Of a DNA stretch of 64,000 bases, positions 34,951 through 44,187 are shown in pieces. Source of the DNA: Paracoccaceae bacterium (GTDB taxonomy: Bacteria; Pseudomonadota; Alphaproteobacteria; Rhodobacterales; Rhodobacteraceae); assembly GCA_024304985.1 (NCBI GenBank), contig JAMWZC010000010.1, positions 1 through 64,000 on the forward strand, given 5' to 3'. Under the pieces are notes generated by a model. It saw only the letters and a program-made list of their open reading frames with translations, was not told the origin of the DNA and ran no database searches. The position numbers and the translations under genes were made by a program. The first letter of the stretch is position 1, and each line of letters starts with the position of its first letter.

Positions 34951-37494
34951 ATGCTCGACACTGAAACGAAACGCCGCATCGACACCTGCCGCGACATCCT
35001 GGTGGGCAAGGTTCCCGATCCGAAAAGTCAGGTCGAACAGATCACTATCGCGCTGATCTATAAGTTCATGGATGACATGGACCTTGAGGCCGAAGAATTG
35101 GGGGGCGAGCGCCGCTTCTTCACCAAGGAGTTCGAGCGCTACCGCTGGGCCAAGCTAGTGGCCCCCGGCGTGACTGGGCAGGACATGCTCAACACCTACT
35201 CCGAAGCCCTGCAAAAGATGGTCGAGAACGAGGGACTGCCCAAGCTCTTCCGCGACATCTTCCGCAACGCCTATCTACCCTACCGCGACCCCGAGACGCT
35301 CCGCGCCTTCCTGCGCGAGATCAATAGCTTCACCTACGACCACAGCGAAAAGCTGGGTGATGCCTTCGAATACCTGCTTTCCGTGCTGGGCAGCCAAGGC
35401 GATGCGGGCCAGTTCCGCACGCCGCGCCACATCATTGATTTCATGGTCGAAATCATCGACCCGAAGAAGACCGAGGTCATCATGGACCCGGCCTGTGGCA
35501 CGGCGGGCTTCCTGATCTCGGCCTACAAACACATCCTGAAACAGAACTCGACTGGGGTGATGAACGGTAACGGCACCAGCACCGAGGGCGACGCAGCCGA
35601 GCAGGCGCTGGAAAGCCCGATGCGCTATCCGGGCAACCTGCTTGCGCCCGAAGACCGCGCGCGCCTTGCCCGCAACATAAAGGGCTATGACATTTCGCCC
35701 GACATGGTGCGCCTGTCGCTGGTGAACCTTTATCTGCACGGCTTTGCCGATCCGAAGGTCGAGGAATACGACACCCTGACCTCTGAGGATAAATGGACTG
35801 AGATGGCCGATGTAATCCTCGCCAACCCGCCCTTCATGTCGCCGAAAGGCGGGATCAAGCCGCACACCCGCTTTCAGGTGCAGTCCAAGCGCAGTGAAGT
35901 TCTGTTTGTCGATTATATCGCCGAGCACCTGACGCCGAACGGGCGCGCGGCCATCGTCGTGCCCGAGGGGATCATCTTCCAAAGCCAGAGCGCCTATGTG
36001 GCCCTGCGCAAGATGCTGGTCGAAAACCATCTTGCTGCCGTCATCTCGCTGCCCGCTGGCGTGTTCAACCCCTATTCGGGCGTGAAGACCTCGATCCTCA
36101 TCCTTGACCGCGCGGTGGCCAAGGCCAGCCAGCATGTCGCCTTTTTCAAGATTGAGAATGACGGCTTCGCTCTTGGTGCACAGCGCAAGGCGGTGAAGGG
36201 GTCGCAACTGGCGCAGGTGAAGGCTGAGCTGGGGGCTTGGTTGCAGGCCGCGCGGGCTGGCGGCGGTGAGGGGCTGGAAAGCGACATTGGCATCGCGGTG
36301 GAGCGGGCACGATTGGCAGAAGGTGGGGACTTCAATCTCAGCGCTGAACGCTACACGTCAACTGATGAAGTTATCCGGACTTATCCAATGGTCCCGCTCG
36401 GAGAGGTGGCAACTCTCATCAATGGTCGCGCATACAAGCAAGAAGAGCTCTTGGACGAGGGACGAGTGCCGGTTCTTCGAGTGGGAAATTTCTTTTCCAA
36501 TCGCAGTTGGTATTTCTCTGATTTAGAGCTGCCACCTGAAAAATACTGTCATCCTGGAGACTTACTCTTTGCGTGGTCAGCTTCGTTTGGGCCGAAAATC
36601 TGGGATGGTCCCAAAGCAATATACCACTATCACATCTGGAAGGTGGTCCCAGGAGACCAGATCGACAAACATTTCCTTTATTGGATTTTGTGGGCAGAAG
36701 CCGAGAGCATCAAAGCCGAAGGTAGCGGCATCGCGATGATACATGCGACAAAGTCAGGGATGGAAAAGCGCCTCATTCCCCTCCCGCCGCTTGAGGTGCA
36801 GCGCGAGATTGTGGCCGAGATCGAGGGCTATCAGCGCGTCATTGACGGCGCCCGCGCCGTCCTCGACAACTACCGCCCCCACATCCCGGTTGATCCTGAG
36901 TGGCCCGTGGTTCCGATGGGTGAGGTCTGCACGTCCATCACCGACGGCGACCACCAGCCACCGCCTAAGGCGGACGAGGGGATTCCGTTCGTGACCATCT
37001 CAAACCTTGACGAAACCGAGGGCGTGAAATTCGAAAAGACGTTCTTTGTGCCTCGTGAATACTTCGACGCGCTCAAGGAAACGCGGCGGCCGATTGCGGG
37101 CGACTTACTCTATTCTGTCACGGGCTCATATGGGGTGGTCATTCCAGTAGACGGAAACCGCGAGTTCTGCTTCCAGCGCCACATTGCACTGTTGCGGCCA
37201 TCAGCCGAAGTGATGAGCGGCTATCTTCTGCAATTCTTGCGTTCAACCTCGGGAAAGAAACAGGGGGATGAGGCTGCGACTGGCGTTGCACAGAAGACCG
37301 TATCGCTCAAAGCTCTGCGAGAGTTCCAAGTTCCCCTGCCTCCGATGGACATACAACAAGCCATCGTCGCCGAAATCGAAGCCGAGCAAGCCCTCGTCAA
37401 CGGCAACCGCGGCTTAATCGCCCGCTTCGAGAAAAAGATCGACGCCGCTATCGCCCGCGTCTGGGGCGAGGCCAAGGGTGAGGTTGCTGCATGA
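34951..37494 (+). CDS. hsdMS: Type I DNA methyltransferase and specificity subunit in one polypeptide (HsdM-HsdS fusion)
   Basis: An 847-aa fusion. Residues 1-450 are the N6-adenine methylase: N-terminal helical domain, DPACGTAGF (179-187, SAM binding) and NPPF (292-295, catalytic). From about 470 on, two target-recognition domains follow, each ended by a helix: VPLGEVATLINGRAYKQEEL...PPLEVQREIVAEIEGYQ and VPMGEVCTSITDGDHQPP...PPMDIQQAIVAEIEAEQ. Normally HsdM (about 500) and HsdS (about 400) are separate. Fusion fixes the stoichiometry. The two half-sites give a bipartite recognition sequence, unreadable here. Confidence 0.9.
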   Translation: MLDTETKRRIDTCRDILVGKVPDPKSQVEQITIALIYKFMDDMDLEAEELGGERRFFTKEFERYRWAKLVAPGVTGQDMLNTYSEALQKMVENEGLPKLFRDIFRNAYLPYRDPETLRAFLREINSFTYDHSEKLGDAFEYLLSVLGSQGDAGQFRTPRHIIDFMVEIIDPKKTEVIMDPACGTAGFLISAYKHILKQNSTGVMNGNGTSTEGDAAEQALESPMRYPGNLLAPEDRARLARNIKGYDISPDMVRLSLVNLYLHGFADPKVEEYDTLTSEDKWTEMADVILANPPFMSPKGGIKPHTRFQVQSKRSEVLFVDYIAEHLTPNGRAAIVVPEGIIFQSQSAYVALRKMLVENHLAAVISLPAGVFNPYSGVKTSILILDRAVAKASQHVAFFKIENDGFALGAQRKAVKGSQLAQVKAELGAWLQAARAGGGEGLESDIGIAVERARLAEGGDFNLSAERYTSTDEVIRTYPMVPLGEVATLINGRAYKQEELLDEGRVPVLRVGNFFSNRSWYFSDLELPPEKYCHPGDLLFAWSASFGPKIWDGPKAIYHYHIWKVVPGDQIDKHFLYWILWAEAESIKAEGSGIAMIHATKSGMEKRLIPLPPLEVQREIVAEIEGYQRVIDGARAVLDNYRPHIPVDPEWPVVPMGEVCTSITDGDHQPPPKADEGIPFVTISNLDETEGVKFEKTFFVPREYFDALKETRRPIAGDLLYSVTGSYGVVIPVDGNREFCFQRHIALLRPSAEVMSGYLLQFLRSTSGKKQGDEAATGVAQKTVSLKALREFQVPLPPMDIQQAIVAEIEAEQALVNGNRGLIARFEKKIDAAIARVWGEAKGEVAA

Positions 37495-38138
37495 TCCCGC
37501 AACGCTTCGCCACCGAATACCCCGAGCGTTGCCTGCAATTATTGGACGCGTTCGAGCCCATCGCCCAAGATCGCGACCTTTACGGAACCTTCTCGGTCAT
37601 GCTGGCCGCGTCCATCCTTATCGTCCCGTGGGAGCGTGCAAACGGAAGGCATCCCCTCACCCAGGAACAGGGAGGCGATCTTCACACAGGCCTTCGGAGG
37701 CTGGAAAGGCAGCGCTGGCTGGCCGCTGATTTCTGGCAGTATGCGCAACTAGGTGTGGGTGAGTGGCGGTTTTCGCGGATCATGGGCGATCCGAACGATG
37801 TTCGCGGATGGCGCGACGAAGAGAGCCGACCCTCCTTCTCGCCCGAGGCGAACACAGTGAGCGGGCGGCCGGTCGGTGAGGTATTCCGCGTCCTGCGCAA
37901 CGCTCTTGCCCATGGAAACATCGTATATCTTGACGAACTGGGGCTGGAAACGGCGGGCGCGCGCGTTCAGCACATCGCCTTTCTGTCCCGCTATGAGGAG
38001 ACCCAAGAACAGCGTGAAGCTGCTGAGACCTATCGCTTGGTGACAGTCCGCGAGACAGATTTCCTGCCTTTCGTTCGCGCCTGGGCGCTCTGGGTTGCAC
38101 ATCACCACAACCGCGACGACGACCTAAGAGTCGCCTAA
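37491..38138 (+). CDS. HEPN-like protein in the restriction operon
   Basis: A 215-aa helical protein with VLRNALAHGNIVYL (Arg136-Asn137...His141, an Rx4H motif), the pattern of HEPN ribonucleases. The neighbouring helix FRV and the WERANGR/GLRRLERQRW segments fit the four-helix HEPN body. Its ATG overlaps the hsdMS stop by four bases (37491-37494), so it is a fixed part of the operon. HEPN proteins are RNases of toxins and defence systems. Whether this one acts as an RNase or an inactive structural partner cannot be read from sequence. Confidence 0.65.
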   Translation: MIPQRFATEYPERCLQLLDAFEPIAQDRDLYGTFSVMLAASILIVPWERANGRHPLTQEQGGDLHTGLRRLERQRWLAADFWQYAQLGVGEWRFSRIMGDPNDVRGWRDEESRPSFSPEANTVSGRPVGEVFRVLRNALAHGNIVYLDELGLETAGARVQHIAFLSRYEETQEQREAAETYRLVTVRETDFLPFVRAWALWVAHHHNRDDDLRVA

Positions 38139-38193
38139 TGTATTTGACAATCGCCTCACAAACTCGGACGCCAGCAACTAACCGGAGAGCCGA

Positions 38194-39243
38194 ATGACAT
38201 CCCTTTACGCCATCGCCGACGGCAAGCTGCGCCCCGCAGTGCGCCGCGCCCTGAGCAAGGAGAGCATGATCGAGGATTGGGTTGCCGCCGACCCCGCGCT
38301 TCTCGGTTTGGACGCGCTGATTATCGGGCGCCAGGTGCCTACAGACCATGGCAAGTTCATCGACCTGCTGGCGCTGGATGCCACGGGTGGGCTGATCATC
38401 ATCGAATTGAAGAAGGACCGCACACCGCGCGAGATTGTTGCGCAGGTGCTGGATTATGCCTCGTGGGTGCACACCTTAAGCACGCCCGAGATTTACGACC
38501 GCGCCGAGAAGTATCTTGGTAACCGTTTAGTTACGGCCTATCGTGAACGGTTCGGCGAGGGTATTCCGGAGCGCCTGAACGCGACCCATTCCATGCTGAT
38601 CGTGGCCAGCGAGCTTGACCCGGCTTCGCGCCGTATAGTCGAATATCTGTCGGAAGAGCATGGCGTGGCGATCAACACGGTCTTCTTCAACGTTTTCGAA
38701 GCGGATGGGCGCGAATGGCTAACTACCGATTTCCTGCTTGATCAGGAAGCGGTCGAGGAACGATCCGAGCGCAAGGTTCGCGCTCCATGGTCGGGCTACT
38801 TCTTCGTGAACGCAGGCTTGGGCGAACATCGCTCATGGACCGATATGCGTCGCTACGGCTTCATCTCTGCTGGCGGTGGTGACTTCTATACAAAACGCCT
38901 GCAGCAATTGACCGTGGGTGATGAGATCTTCGTCTATGACAAGGGCAACGGCTATATCGGATACGGTGTTGTCACCAGCGAAGCGCAGCCTGCCGCCGAG
39001 TTCGTCACTCCAGAGGGGCCGCTTTTCGATCAGCCGCTGGCTGAGCCGCGCTTCAAGAGGCTAGGCGAGCCTCTGGAACATGCCGAACACGTTGTTGGGG
39101 TTGACTGGCGCAAGACCGTTGAAACGAACCATGCCAAGCGTTTCAAGGGTGCGTTTGCAAACCAGAACATAGTCTGCAAGTTACGAGATGAGGCCACTGT
39201 TGATTTTCTGTTGGCTGAGTTCGGCGTTGTGAAGCGGGTCTGA
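38194..39243 (+). CDS. NucS/DUF91-like nuclease fused to an EVE/PUA-like domain
   Basis: A 349-aa protein. The N-terminal part has a PD-(D/E)xK core: FIDLLALD (Asp57), IIIELKKD (Glu71, Lys73), AQVLDYASWV (Gln84), plus an upstream Glu (MIEDWV). Residues about 195-265 (WSGYFFVNAGLGEHRSWTDMRRYGFI...VGDEIFVYDKGNGYIGYGVV) look like an EVE/PUA-type domain, a reader of modified bases. It starts 55 bases after the HEPN gene on the same strand. It might cut modified or mismatched DNA (inference). NucS/EndoMS is a mismatch endonuclease in archaea and actinobacteria. Confidence 0.68.
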   Translation: MTSLYAIADGKLRPAVRRALSKESMIEDWVAADPALLGLDALIIGRQVPTDHGKFIDLLALDATGGLIIIELKKDRTPREIVAQVLDYASWVHTLSTPEIYDRAEKYLGNRLVTAYRERFGEGIPERLNATHSMLIVASELDPASRRIVEYLSEEHGVAINTVFFNVFEADGREWLTTDFLLDQEAVEERSERKVRAPWSGYFFVNAGLGEHRSWTDMRRYGFISAGGGDFYTKRLQQLTVGDEIFVYDKGNGYIGYGVVTSEAQPAAEFVTPEGPLFDQPLAEPRFKRLGEPLEHAEHVVGVDWRKTVETNHAKRFKGAFANQNIVCKLRDEATVDFLLAEFGVVKRV

Positions 39244-39810
39244 CACCACGCGCCGCAAAAGTAGTATGGCCGTCTTGGTCAGTTTGTAGGATTTTCGAGG
39301 ATGAGCCCTACCTACCCAGCGCGTCCAAGGAGCGCACGCTTTCTTTGGGCTCAGAACCTGATCAAACTAGATCATTTGCTGACATCTAAGGAACCCATAA
39401 ATTGGCGTTGCAACCTGCTACTTTGCGCAACCACCAGACTTGACTGAGAACGTTGGCGACCTGGACCAGTCTTTCGCCGATAGCGTTTCGGATACCACCA
39501 ATCACCACCTTCCTTTTGGGGCACGCGGTGAGTAGCTATACGTTATCATTTACTAACATTTTGATCTCAACATTGTTCAACATTTCAACCACCAATGCAC
39601 GACGTTGCAAACCGCTACCTCGAGCCTGATCTAGCACAAACTGCCGCCGCATATGCTTAAAGACCTGAACTTTCCTTAACATTTGCGCAGCAGTCCCGCT
39701 CGGTGGAGCTGCCGAGAGCAAAGAGTTGCGAGTAGCAACATTTAGCAACATGCTTTGGATCGGGGCCTATAGTTCCATGGCATGAGGGCATCGATTTCAG
39801 CGTGTGACCA
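39244..39810. other. Convergent intergenic region between the RM operon and the helicase operon
   Basis: About 570 bases without an intact gene. Its right half contains the YAACATTT repeat array (39554-39752). A 71-codon minus-strand frame (39536-39751) coincides with the repeats and reads like repeat translation, so I do not call it. No T-rich terminator hairpin was evident. Confidence 0.5.
39554..39752 (+). repeat. YAACATTT repeat array downstream of the DUF3631 gene
   Basis: All in one orientation: TAACATTT at 39554-39561, CAACATTG at 39568-39575, CAACATTT at 39578-39585, TAACATTT at 39677-39684, CAACATTT at 39736-39743 and partial CAACATG at 39746-39752. They lie just beyond the 3' end of the helicase gene, as the AAGTGGAA array does in island A. 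Candidate origin or regulator sites. Confidence 0.55.
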
Positions 39811-41319
39811 TCATGCCCACGTATCGGGGTTGTTTGGGTCGTCTAGCGCAGCGTAGTCGTCATGTGCGCACCCTTTAGGTGTAACCCCGTAACCTTCATT
39901 TGTTTTCAATAGGTTGTCAGATTTTTCACGTGTAACCCTTGGCTCAAGGTTACGCTTTGAAAGATCGCTAACCTGTTGATTTTGCTGAAAGGTTACGGGG
40001 TTACACTTCTGCGAGGCGTAACGGGCGGCGGCAGCCGCTACATCACTACGCAGATATACGCGCGCCGATGCCCCATGCAGCTTCAGGACCCGCACATTGA
40101 CGCCAAATGGCTTCATCAGTTTGGCAACAGACTGCGCATTGATTGGCCTGCCGTGACGCCAGTCAGCCCAGGGCCGTTCTTCCATAACCATAAGGTCACT
40201 GACGATCTCGGATGTGGCTACGCGGTCAGCGCGGCGACTGGCGAAGATTTCCGCGATATCGCGCAACATCATGATGCCTGCCGGTTCGGCGTCCTCGTCC
40301 TCCGCCATGGCCTGGGCGGCATAGGCGGCGGCAATACGATCTGGCCAGGATTCACCCAGAGCAACGGCGATGCGCCACAGCGGGGTGAAGTTGTCCTGCA
40401 TCCGGTCATTACCACATGCGGGCGGTTCGATCTCCATCGCCCCCAACGTGACTGCGTTGTCAGCCGCCCATCGGGCGATCTGACGGCGGAGGCCCAGAAG
40501 CTGGTCATGCAGGTTGATTGGCAGGCGCGTGACCGTTTCGCTCGGAAGCTTGCGGCGCAGGCTGATGATGACGCTGCGGCTCATCAGCGTGTCGCGCTGA
40601 CTGCCAATGCCAGCGATGACCATCGGACACCAGGTCGAAAACGCGACGGGCAGATGTTCGCCGTTTACCTCGGCAACGCGGATCACACGGGCAGTGCGGC
40701 GCGTGTGACCACTGTTCAAGACGCCTGTCAGTTCCTCGTTTTGCTTCATCCAAGTATCGGCTTCATCCAGCAGCAGCGTCGGCCTCCAAGCCTCGATCGC
40801 CCGGAAGATGGCCGCCGGGCTGGCATTCGACACGATGAAGCCCCGATGAGCCATCGCGTCGATTGTCTCCAGCAGCGTTGACTTGCCGCAAGCCTTCGTC
40901 GGGGACGTCACCAGAAGGCGCGGCCACAAGCGCCAGGTATCCATTAGAAAGGAACCGATGATCCAAAGAGCGGCGCAGTCAGCATCGCCGCTTGCCCCAA
41001 AGACAACGTGCGCTTTCAGGCGGTCGCGGATTTCTTCTGCCAAAGATGCCCCGTCGACCTGATACGGCCACAACTCGACCGTCTCAATGACCGTTGCTGT
41101 GTCTTGATCCGCATCATCGCCTGGATCGCGGGGGCGGTTCTTGCGCACCTCGGCGTCGAGCGCAGACGTGCGCCACCCCAAGCGTCGCGCCACGGCCTTG
41201 CGCTCGGTTTCGTATTCGGCGGCGGTCAGCGCCGCCAGACGCTTAACCTCGGCCTGCGCATCGGTGTTGGTCACATCGAGCGTATTAGGAAGATCAGCCA
41301 ATTCGATGCTTGCGTCCAT
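39811..41319 (-). CDS. DUF3631-type helicase/replication protein of island B
   Basis: A 502-aa protein with Walker A SPTKACGKST (about 145), Walker B PTLLLDEADTWM (about 185) and a sensor-like stretch CPMVIAGIGS. The second half matches the DUF3631 domain found in mobile-element helicase/primase proteins. The N-terminal 80 residues look like a linker. Its ATG (41319) overlaps the stop of the upstream gene (ATGA). No primase motif is present. Probably an ATPase for island replication. Confidence 0.75.
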   Translation of the reverse strand: MDASIELADLPNTLDVTNTDAQAEVKRLAALTAAEYETERKAVARRLGWRTSALDAEVRKNRPRDPGDDADQDTATVIETVELWPYQVDGASLAEEIRDRLKAHVVFGASGDADCAALWIIGSFLMDTWRLWPRLLVTSPTKACGKSTLLETIDAMAHRGFIVSNASPAAIFRAIEAWRPTLLLDEADTWMKQNEELTGVLNSGHTRRTARVIRVAEVNGEHLPVAFSTWCPMVIAGIGSQRDTLMSRSVIISLRRKLPSETVTRLPINLHDQLLGLRRQIARWAADNAVTLGAMEIEPPACGNDRMQDNFTPLWRIAVALGESWPDRIAAAYAAQAMAEDEDAEPAGIMMLRDIAEIFASRRADRVATSEIVSDLMVMEERPWADWRHGRPINAQSVAKLMKPFGVNVRVLKLHGASARVYLRSDVAAAAARYASQKCNPVTFQQNQQVSDLSKRNLEPRVTREKSDNLLKTNEGYGVTPKGCAHDDYAALDDPNNPDTWA

Positions 41320-41801
41320 CACACGGCCCCCGGCTGCACATGGCCCAGGAAGGCAGCGCGTTCGGTTTCGGTGAAGCTGCGCCACAAGCCCTTGAACAGT
41401 CGCTTGCGCATCTGTTTGCCAAGGGACCGCTGGCCCAGCTTCTTCATCGCCACCGCTGCGTAGATTTCGAGTTCTGCCGGATGTGCAATATCGGCCCAGA
41501 AAGCAGCATCGGCGCGGATATCGCCCCAAGGATCAAAACTGGGCATTCCAGCGGCGGCCTCGTCCAGCGCCGCAACGCAGATCTGCGCGGCGTCCTGCGG
41601 GTCCAGATCGGTCAGCGCCATCACGGCGGCCTCGCACTTCATATGGTAGTATTGGGCGGCTGCCTTCGTGCACGGAGGCACAGGCATAGGTTCCTTGATC
41701 AGCGTCTCGAAGCGTTCGTGAACGGGGCTGCCAGCCCGGTCCGCATAGACATTCGGGGCGTTATCCCCATTCTGGATATCATATTTTGCTTTGTTCGGCA
41801 T
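41319..41801 (-). CDS. Hypothetical protein, island B replication operon
   Basis: A 160-aa soluble protein, MPNKAKYDIQNGDNAPNVYADRAG..., with a PPCTKAAAQYYHMKCEAAVMAL helix and a basic C-terminal segment (KKLGQRSLGKQMRKRLFKGLWRSF). No known motif. Translationally coupled to the DUF3631 protein; likely an accessory replication factor (inference). The gene upstream on the same strand is the AlpA-like regulator, separated by a terminator-like hairpin. Confidence 0.6.
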   Translation of the reverse strand: MPNKAKYDIQNGDNAPNVYADRAGSPVHERFETLIKEPMPVPPCTKAAAQYYHMKCEAAVMALTDLDPQDAAQICVAALDEAAAGMPSFDPWGDIRADAAFWADIAHPAELEIYAAVAMKKLGQRSLGKQMRKRLFKGLWRSFTETERAAFLGHVQPGAV

Positions 41802-41862
41802 TTCGGTATGTCCTTGCTAGGACAAGCGAAAAACGCTATTTTCTCAGCACCGCTGCAAAGAA

Positions 41863-41895
41863 AAAGCCCCTATCCGCTCGTCGGATGGGGGTTTT
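41863..41895 (-). terminator. Rho-independent terminator after the AlpA-like gene
   Basis: Arms AAAGCCCCTATCCG (41863-41876) and CGGATGGGGGTTTT (41882-41895) pair with two G-U steps; loop of five. Read on the minus strand the hairpin follows the AlpA stop directly and is succeeded by TTTTTCTTT. It also ends in a T-run on the plus strand. Confidence 0.8.
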
Positions 41896-41896
41896 C

Positions 41897-42085
41897 TTAT
41901 TCGACTTCGCGGTGAGCCTCGGCGTTGGCGATAACAGCTTCAATATCGCTCAACTTCCAGCGAGATGTTCCGCCAATTTTCAGCGGGCGCGGGATAATAC
42001 CCTCCGACGCACGCCGCCAGACTGTGCTTGTGCCGCAGTTCAGGATTTTTGCCGCCTCGCGGGCGGAAAGGAGTTTCTCGGTCAT
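41897..42085 (-). CDS. AlpA/excisionase-like regulator of island B
   Basis: A 62-aa protein from ATG 42085 (AAGGAG upstream). MTEKLLSAREAAKILNCGTSTVWRR is the recognition helix-turn-helix, and IIPRPLKIGGTSRWKLSDIEAVI is the wing plus helix of the AlpA family. In P4-type islands AlpA controls integrase expression and excision. It precedes the replication operon, behind its own terminator. Confidence 0.85.
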   Translation of the reverse strand: MTEKLLSAREAAKILNCGTSTVWRRASEGIIPRPLKIGGTSRWKLSDIEAVIANAEAHREVE

Positions 42086-42161
42086 TTGAAGCATTCCAAA
42101 AGGTTTCGGATGCTCTCAATCAACAGCACGAAATGGCGCACGCTCGTCCGAGTGCGCGCCA

Positions 42162-43007
42162 CTATCTGGTAAGAAATTTAGCGATTGTTTTGTGCGCTCT
42201 TTGGATGCCGTGTCGGCGATCCAATTGGGTTGCGATCCACTTTGCCCGCGCAGTGCCTGTTAGTTTTGTCTCAATGGCTAAACCAAGTGCTAGTCTCTGC
42301 CATTTTTGAGCCTCGCGTCCACGAAGCTCGTTAAATTCTCGTCGCCCTTCGTTGTTGTTTCCGAGAATGCGGCTGCTTCTCCGCCTGTCCAACGCGTCTT
42401 TCTTGTTCCTACGGACAAGTTCAAGTTCGCGCAGCGTCGCACCCAGCAGGAACATATACCCGCCTACCATAGCACTTGATACGCCTTTGTTGGCAGCTTC
42501 TGTTGCGAAAACCGCATTCATATAACAGTTCAAGATTAACCATTCTTCTGAGTGCTCTTCGACATCTTGCACGAGAACTGCGCAACTCGTAGCCGCTCGA
42601 TGACAGTCTTCCTCACTTATTTCCATCCAGACTAGAGGCATTGGCGGCGGGAATCGCGGACATCCCAACTCTTCTGCTTCCAACATCACCTGTTTCAAGG
42701 ATCCTGTGCGCTGTCCCTCGCCCATCAGATGTTTGTTATACATCATTAACCGCGCGCCCTTCGTTTTAAGCTGCGTCGGGTCATCGATCGAAAGCGTCGC
42801 ACTACTTGGTGCAAACTCATCATCATAAGTCATCGCAACCGGCACCATTGGGTCGACTTGGCGACTGGTCGTTCGATCCTCTGGCTCATCGTAAGAGGGC
42901 ATTGATGAAAGCGAAGGGGGCGGAACCATCTCACTTGTCATTATTGGGTCATCAATTGCATAGACGCTACTCAACAGAGGCGTTCTGGGCGGTTTAACCT
43001 TGAACAA
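42162..43007 (-). CDS. Hypothetical protein downstream of the island B integrase
   Basis: A 281-aa protein whose first 80 residues are low-complexity and Pro/Ser/Asp-rich (MFKVKPPRTPLLSSVYAIDD). A helical core follows (EEWLILNCYMNAVFATEAANKG), then a basic C-terminus with a possible helix-turn-helix (ARAKWIATQLDRRHGIQRAHKTIAKFL). The start overlaps the integrase 3' end by 14 bases. It has no family that I recognise. Its expression is probably tied to the integrase. Confidence 0.55.
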   Translation of the reverse strand: MFKVKPPRTPLLSSVYAIDDPIMTSEMVPPPSLSSMPSYDEPEDRTTSRQVDPMVPVAMTYDDEFAPSSATLSIDDPTQLKTKGARLMMYNKHLMGEGQRTGSLKQVMLEAEELGCPRFPPPMPLVWMEISEEDCHRAATSCAVLVQDVEEHSEEWLILNCYMNAVFATEAANKGVSSAMVGGYMFLLGATLRELELVRRNKKDALDRRRSSRILGNNNEGRREFNELRGREAQKWQRLALGLAIETKLTGTARAKWIATQLDRRHGIQRAHKTIAKFLTR

Positions 43008-44187
43008 TCTGAACCACCTTCCCAGCGCTCAGCCCCGCGACAAGCTGCCCCCATCGCTCCATCAGGACACGCCGTTGTTCAAGGTAATCCGTGCGACGAT
43101 AGGCAAGTTGAACCGATGTGCCGGCAACGTGCTGTAGGACCGTCTCTGCGACCTCGTGCGGCGCGTCGGTCGCTTCGGCCAGCCATGTGCGCAGACTGGA
43201 CCGGAAGCCGTGGGGACGCTCTGCCATGCCCCTCCGTTCCATCATCCGCGACATGGTCGCATCGCTGATCACGCCTTTGCGGGATGAGGGGAAGAGGAAA
43301 CCGTTGCGCGCATGCGGTTTCGCCAGTTCGATCACCTTCATCGCTTCCGATGACAGCGGCACTCTAAAGTCTGCATTGCGGCCCTTTCGCCCCTTCAAGG
43401 CCTCGCCGGGAATGGTCCATATGTCGTCTTGGATTTGGTCCAGCATCATAAAGCGCAAAGGTGCGGATCTGACGCCGGTCAGGATCAGCAAGCGCAAAGC
43501 GAGGTGGGTCACAGTGGGTTCAGCAAGGGTAAAATAGAAGGCGGGCACCTCCTGCCACGGCAAGGACGGGATGTTTTGAATTACATGGCGCGTCTTGCCC
43601 AGCAGCGCCTTGGCCTTGTCGGTCGCTTGCAGGTCCACGTCCAAGCCCAGCGCCGCCGCATGGCGCATCACGATGCTAAGGCGGGTCAGCGCCTTGTTGG
43701 CCGTGTCGGCCTTGGTGTGCCAAATGGGTCCGAGAGTGTTCTTGATGTCTTGCTGGTCGATTTCCTCAACAGGGATCTTGCCCAGCTTGGGCAGAACGTG
43801 AAGTTCCAGCGGCGTGAACCATCGACCCGCCTTCCCATCGCCCTTCAATTCAGCCTTGCGGCTCTCGAAGGCATCGGCGGCGATGTTGGCCAAGGTGTTG
43901 AGTGGCTTTGCAGCCTCGCGGCGTTCCCGTTCACGCTCTTTGATCGGATCTTTACCGTCGCGGGCCACGGCTTGCCACTTCGCGGCCTGCGTGCGGGCTT
44001 CCTTGGCAGATACATCGTCCAGTCTGCCAAGCCCCATTTCGCGCCGCCTGCCGTGAACCGTCACCCGCAGCACCCACTGAGCGCCTCCATCATCGCGCTT
44101 GTGGAGCCATAGCCCGCCGCCGTCCGAGTATTTGCCCGGCGCGGTTGTCTTGATCTTAACCGTCGATAGCTTGTGCAGTGCTGGCAT
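42994..44187 (-). CDS. int: P4-type tyrosine integrase of island B
   Basis: A 397-aa integrase from ATG 44187 (a GTG 12 bases upstream is possible). The N-terminus KLSTVKIKTTAPGKYSDGGGLWLHKR is the DUF4102-type arm domain. The catalytic domain shows LTGVRSAPLRFMM (Arg), RPHGFRSSLRTWLAE (HxxR), ETVLQHVAGTSVQLAY (His) and AYRRTDYLEQRR (Tyr). It lies about 140 bases from the right attachment remnant at 44325-44348. It differs clearly from the island A integrase, so the two islands probably arrived separately. Confidence 0.93.
   Translation of the reverse strand: MPALHKLSTVKIKTTAPGKYSDGGGLWLHKRDDGGAQWVLRVTVHGRRREMGLGRLDDVSAKEARTQAAKWQAVARDGKDPIKERERERREAAKPLNTLANIAADAFESRKAELKGDGKAGRWFTPLELHVLPKLGKIPVEEIDQQDIKNTLGPIWHTKADTANKALTRLSIVMRHAAALGLDVDLQATDKAKALLGKTRHVIQNIPSLPWQEVPAFYFTLAEPTVTHLALRLLILTGVRSAPLRFMMLDQIQDDIWTIPGEALKGRKGRNADFRVPLSSEAMKVIELAKPHARNGFLFPSSRKGVISDATMSRMMERRGMAERPHGFRSSLRTWLAEATDAPHEVAETVLQHVAGTSVQLAYRRTDYLEQRRVLMERWGQLVAGLSAGKVVQIVQG

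Noticed and set aside
39536-39751. 71-codon frame on the minus strand
   Set aside because: It coincides with the YAACATTT repeats and its residues repeat with them; no ribosome site.
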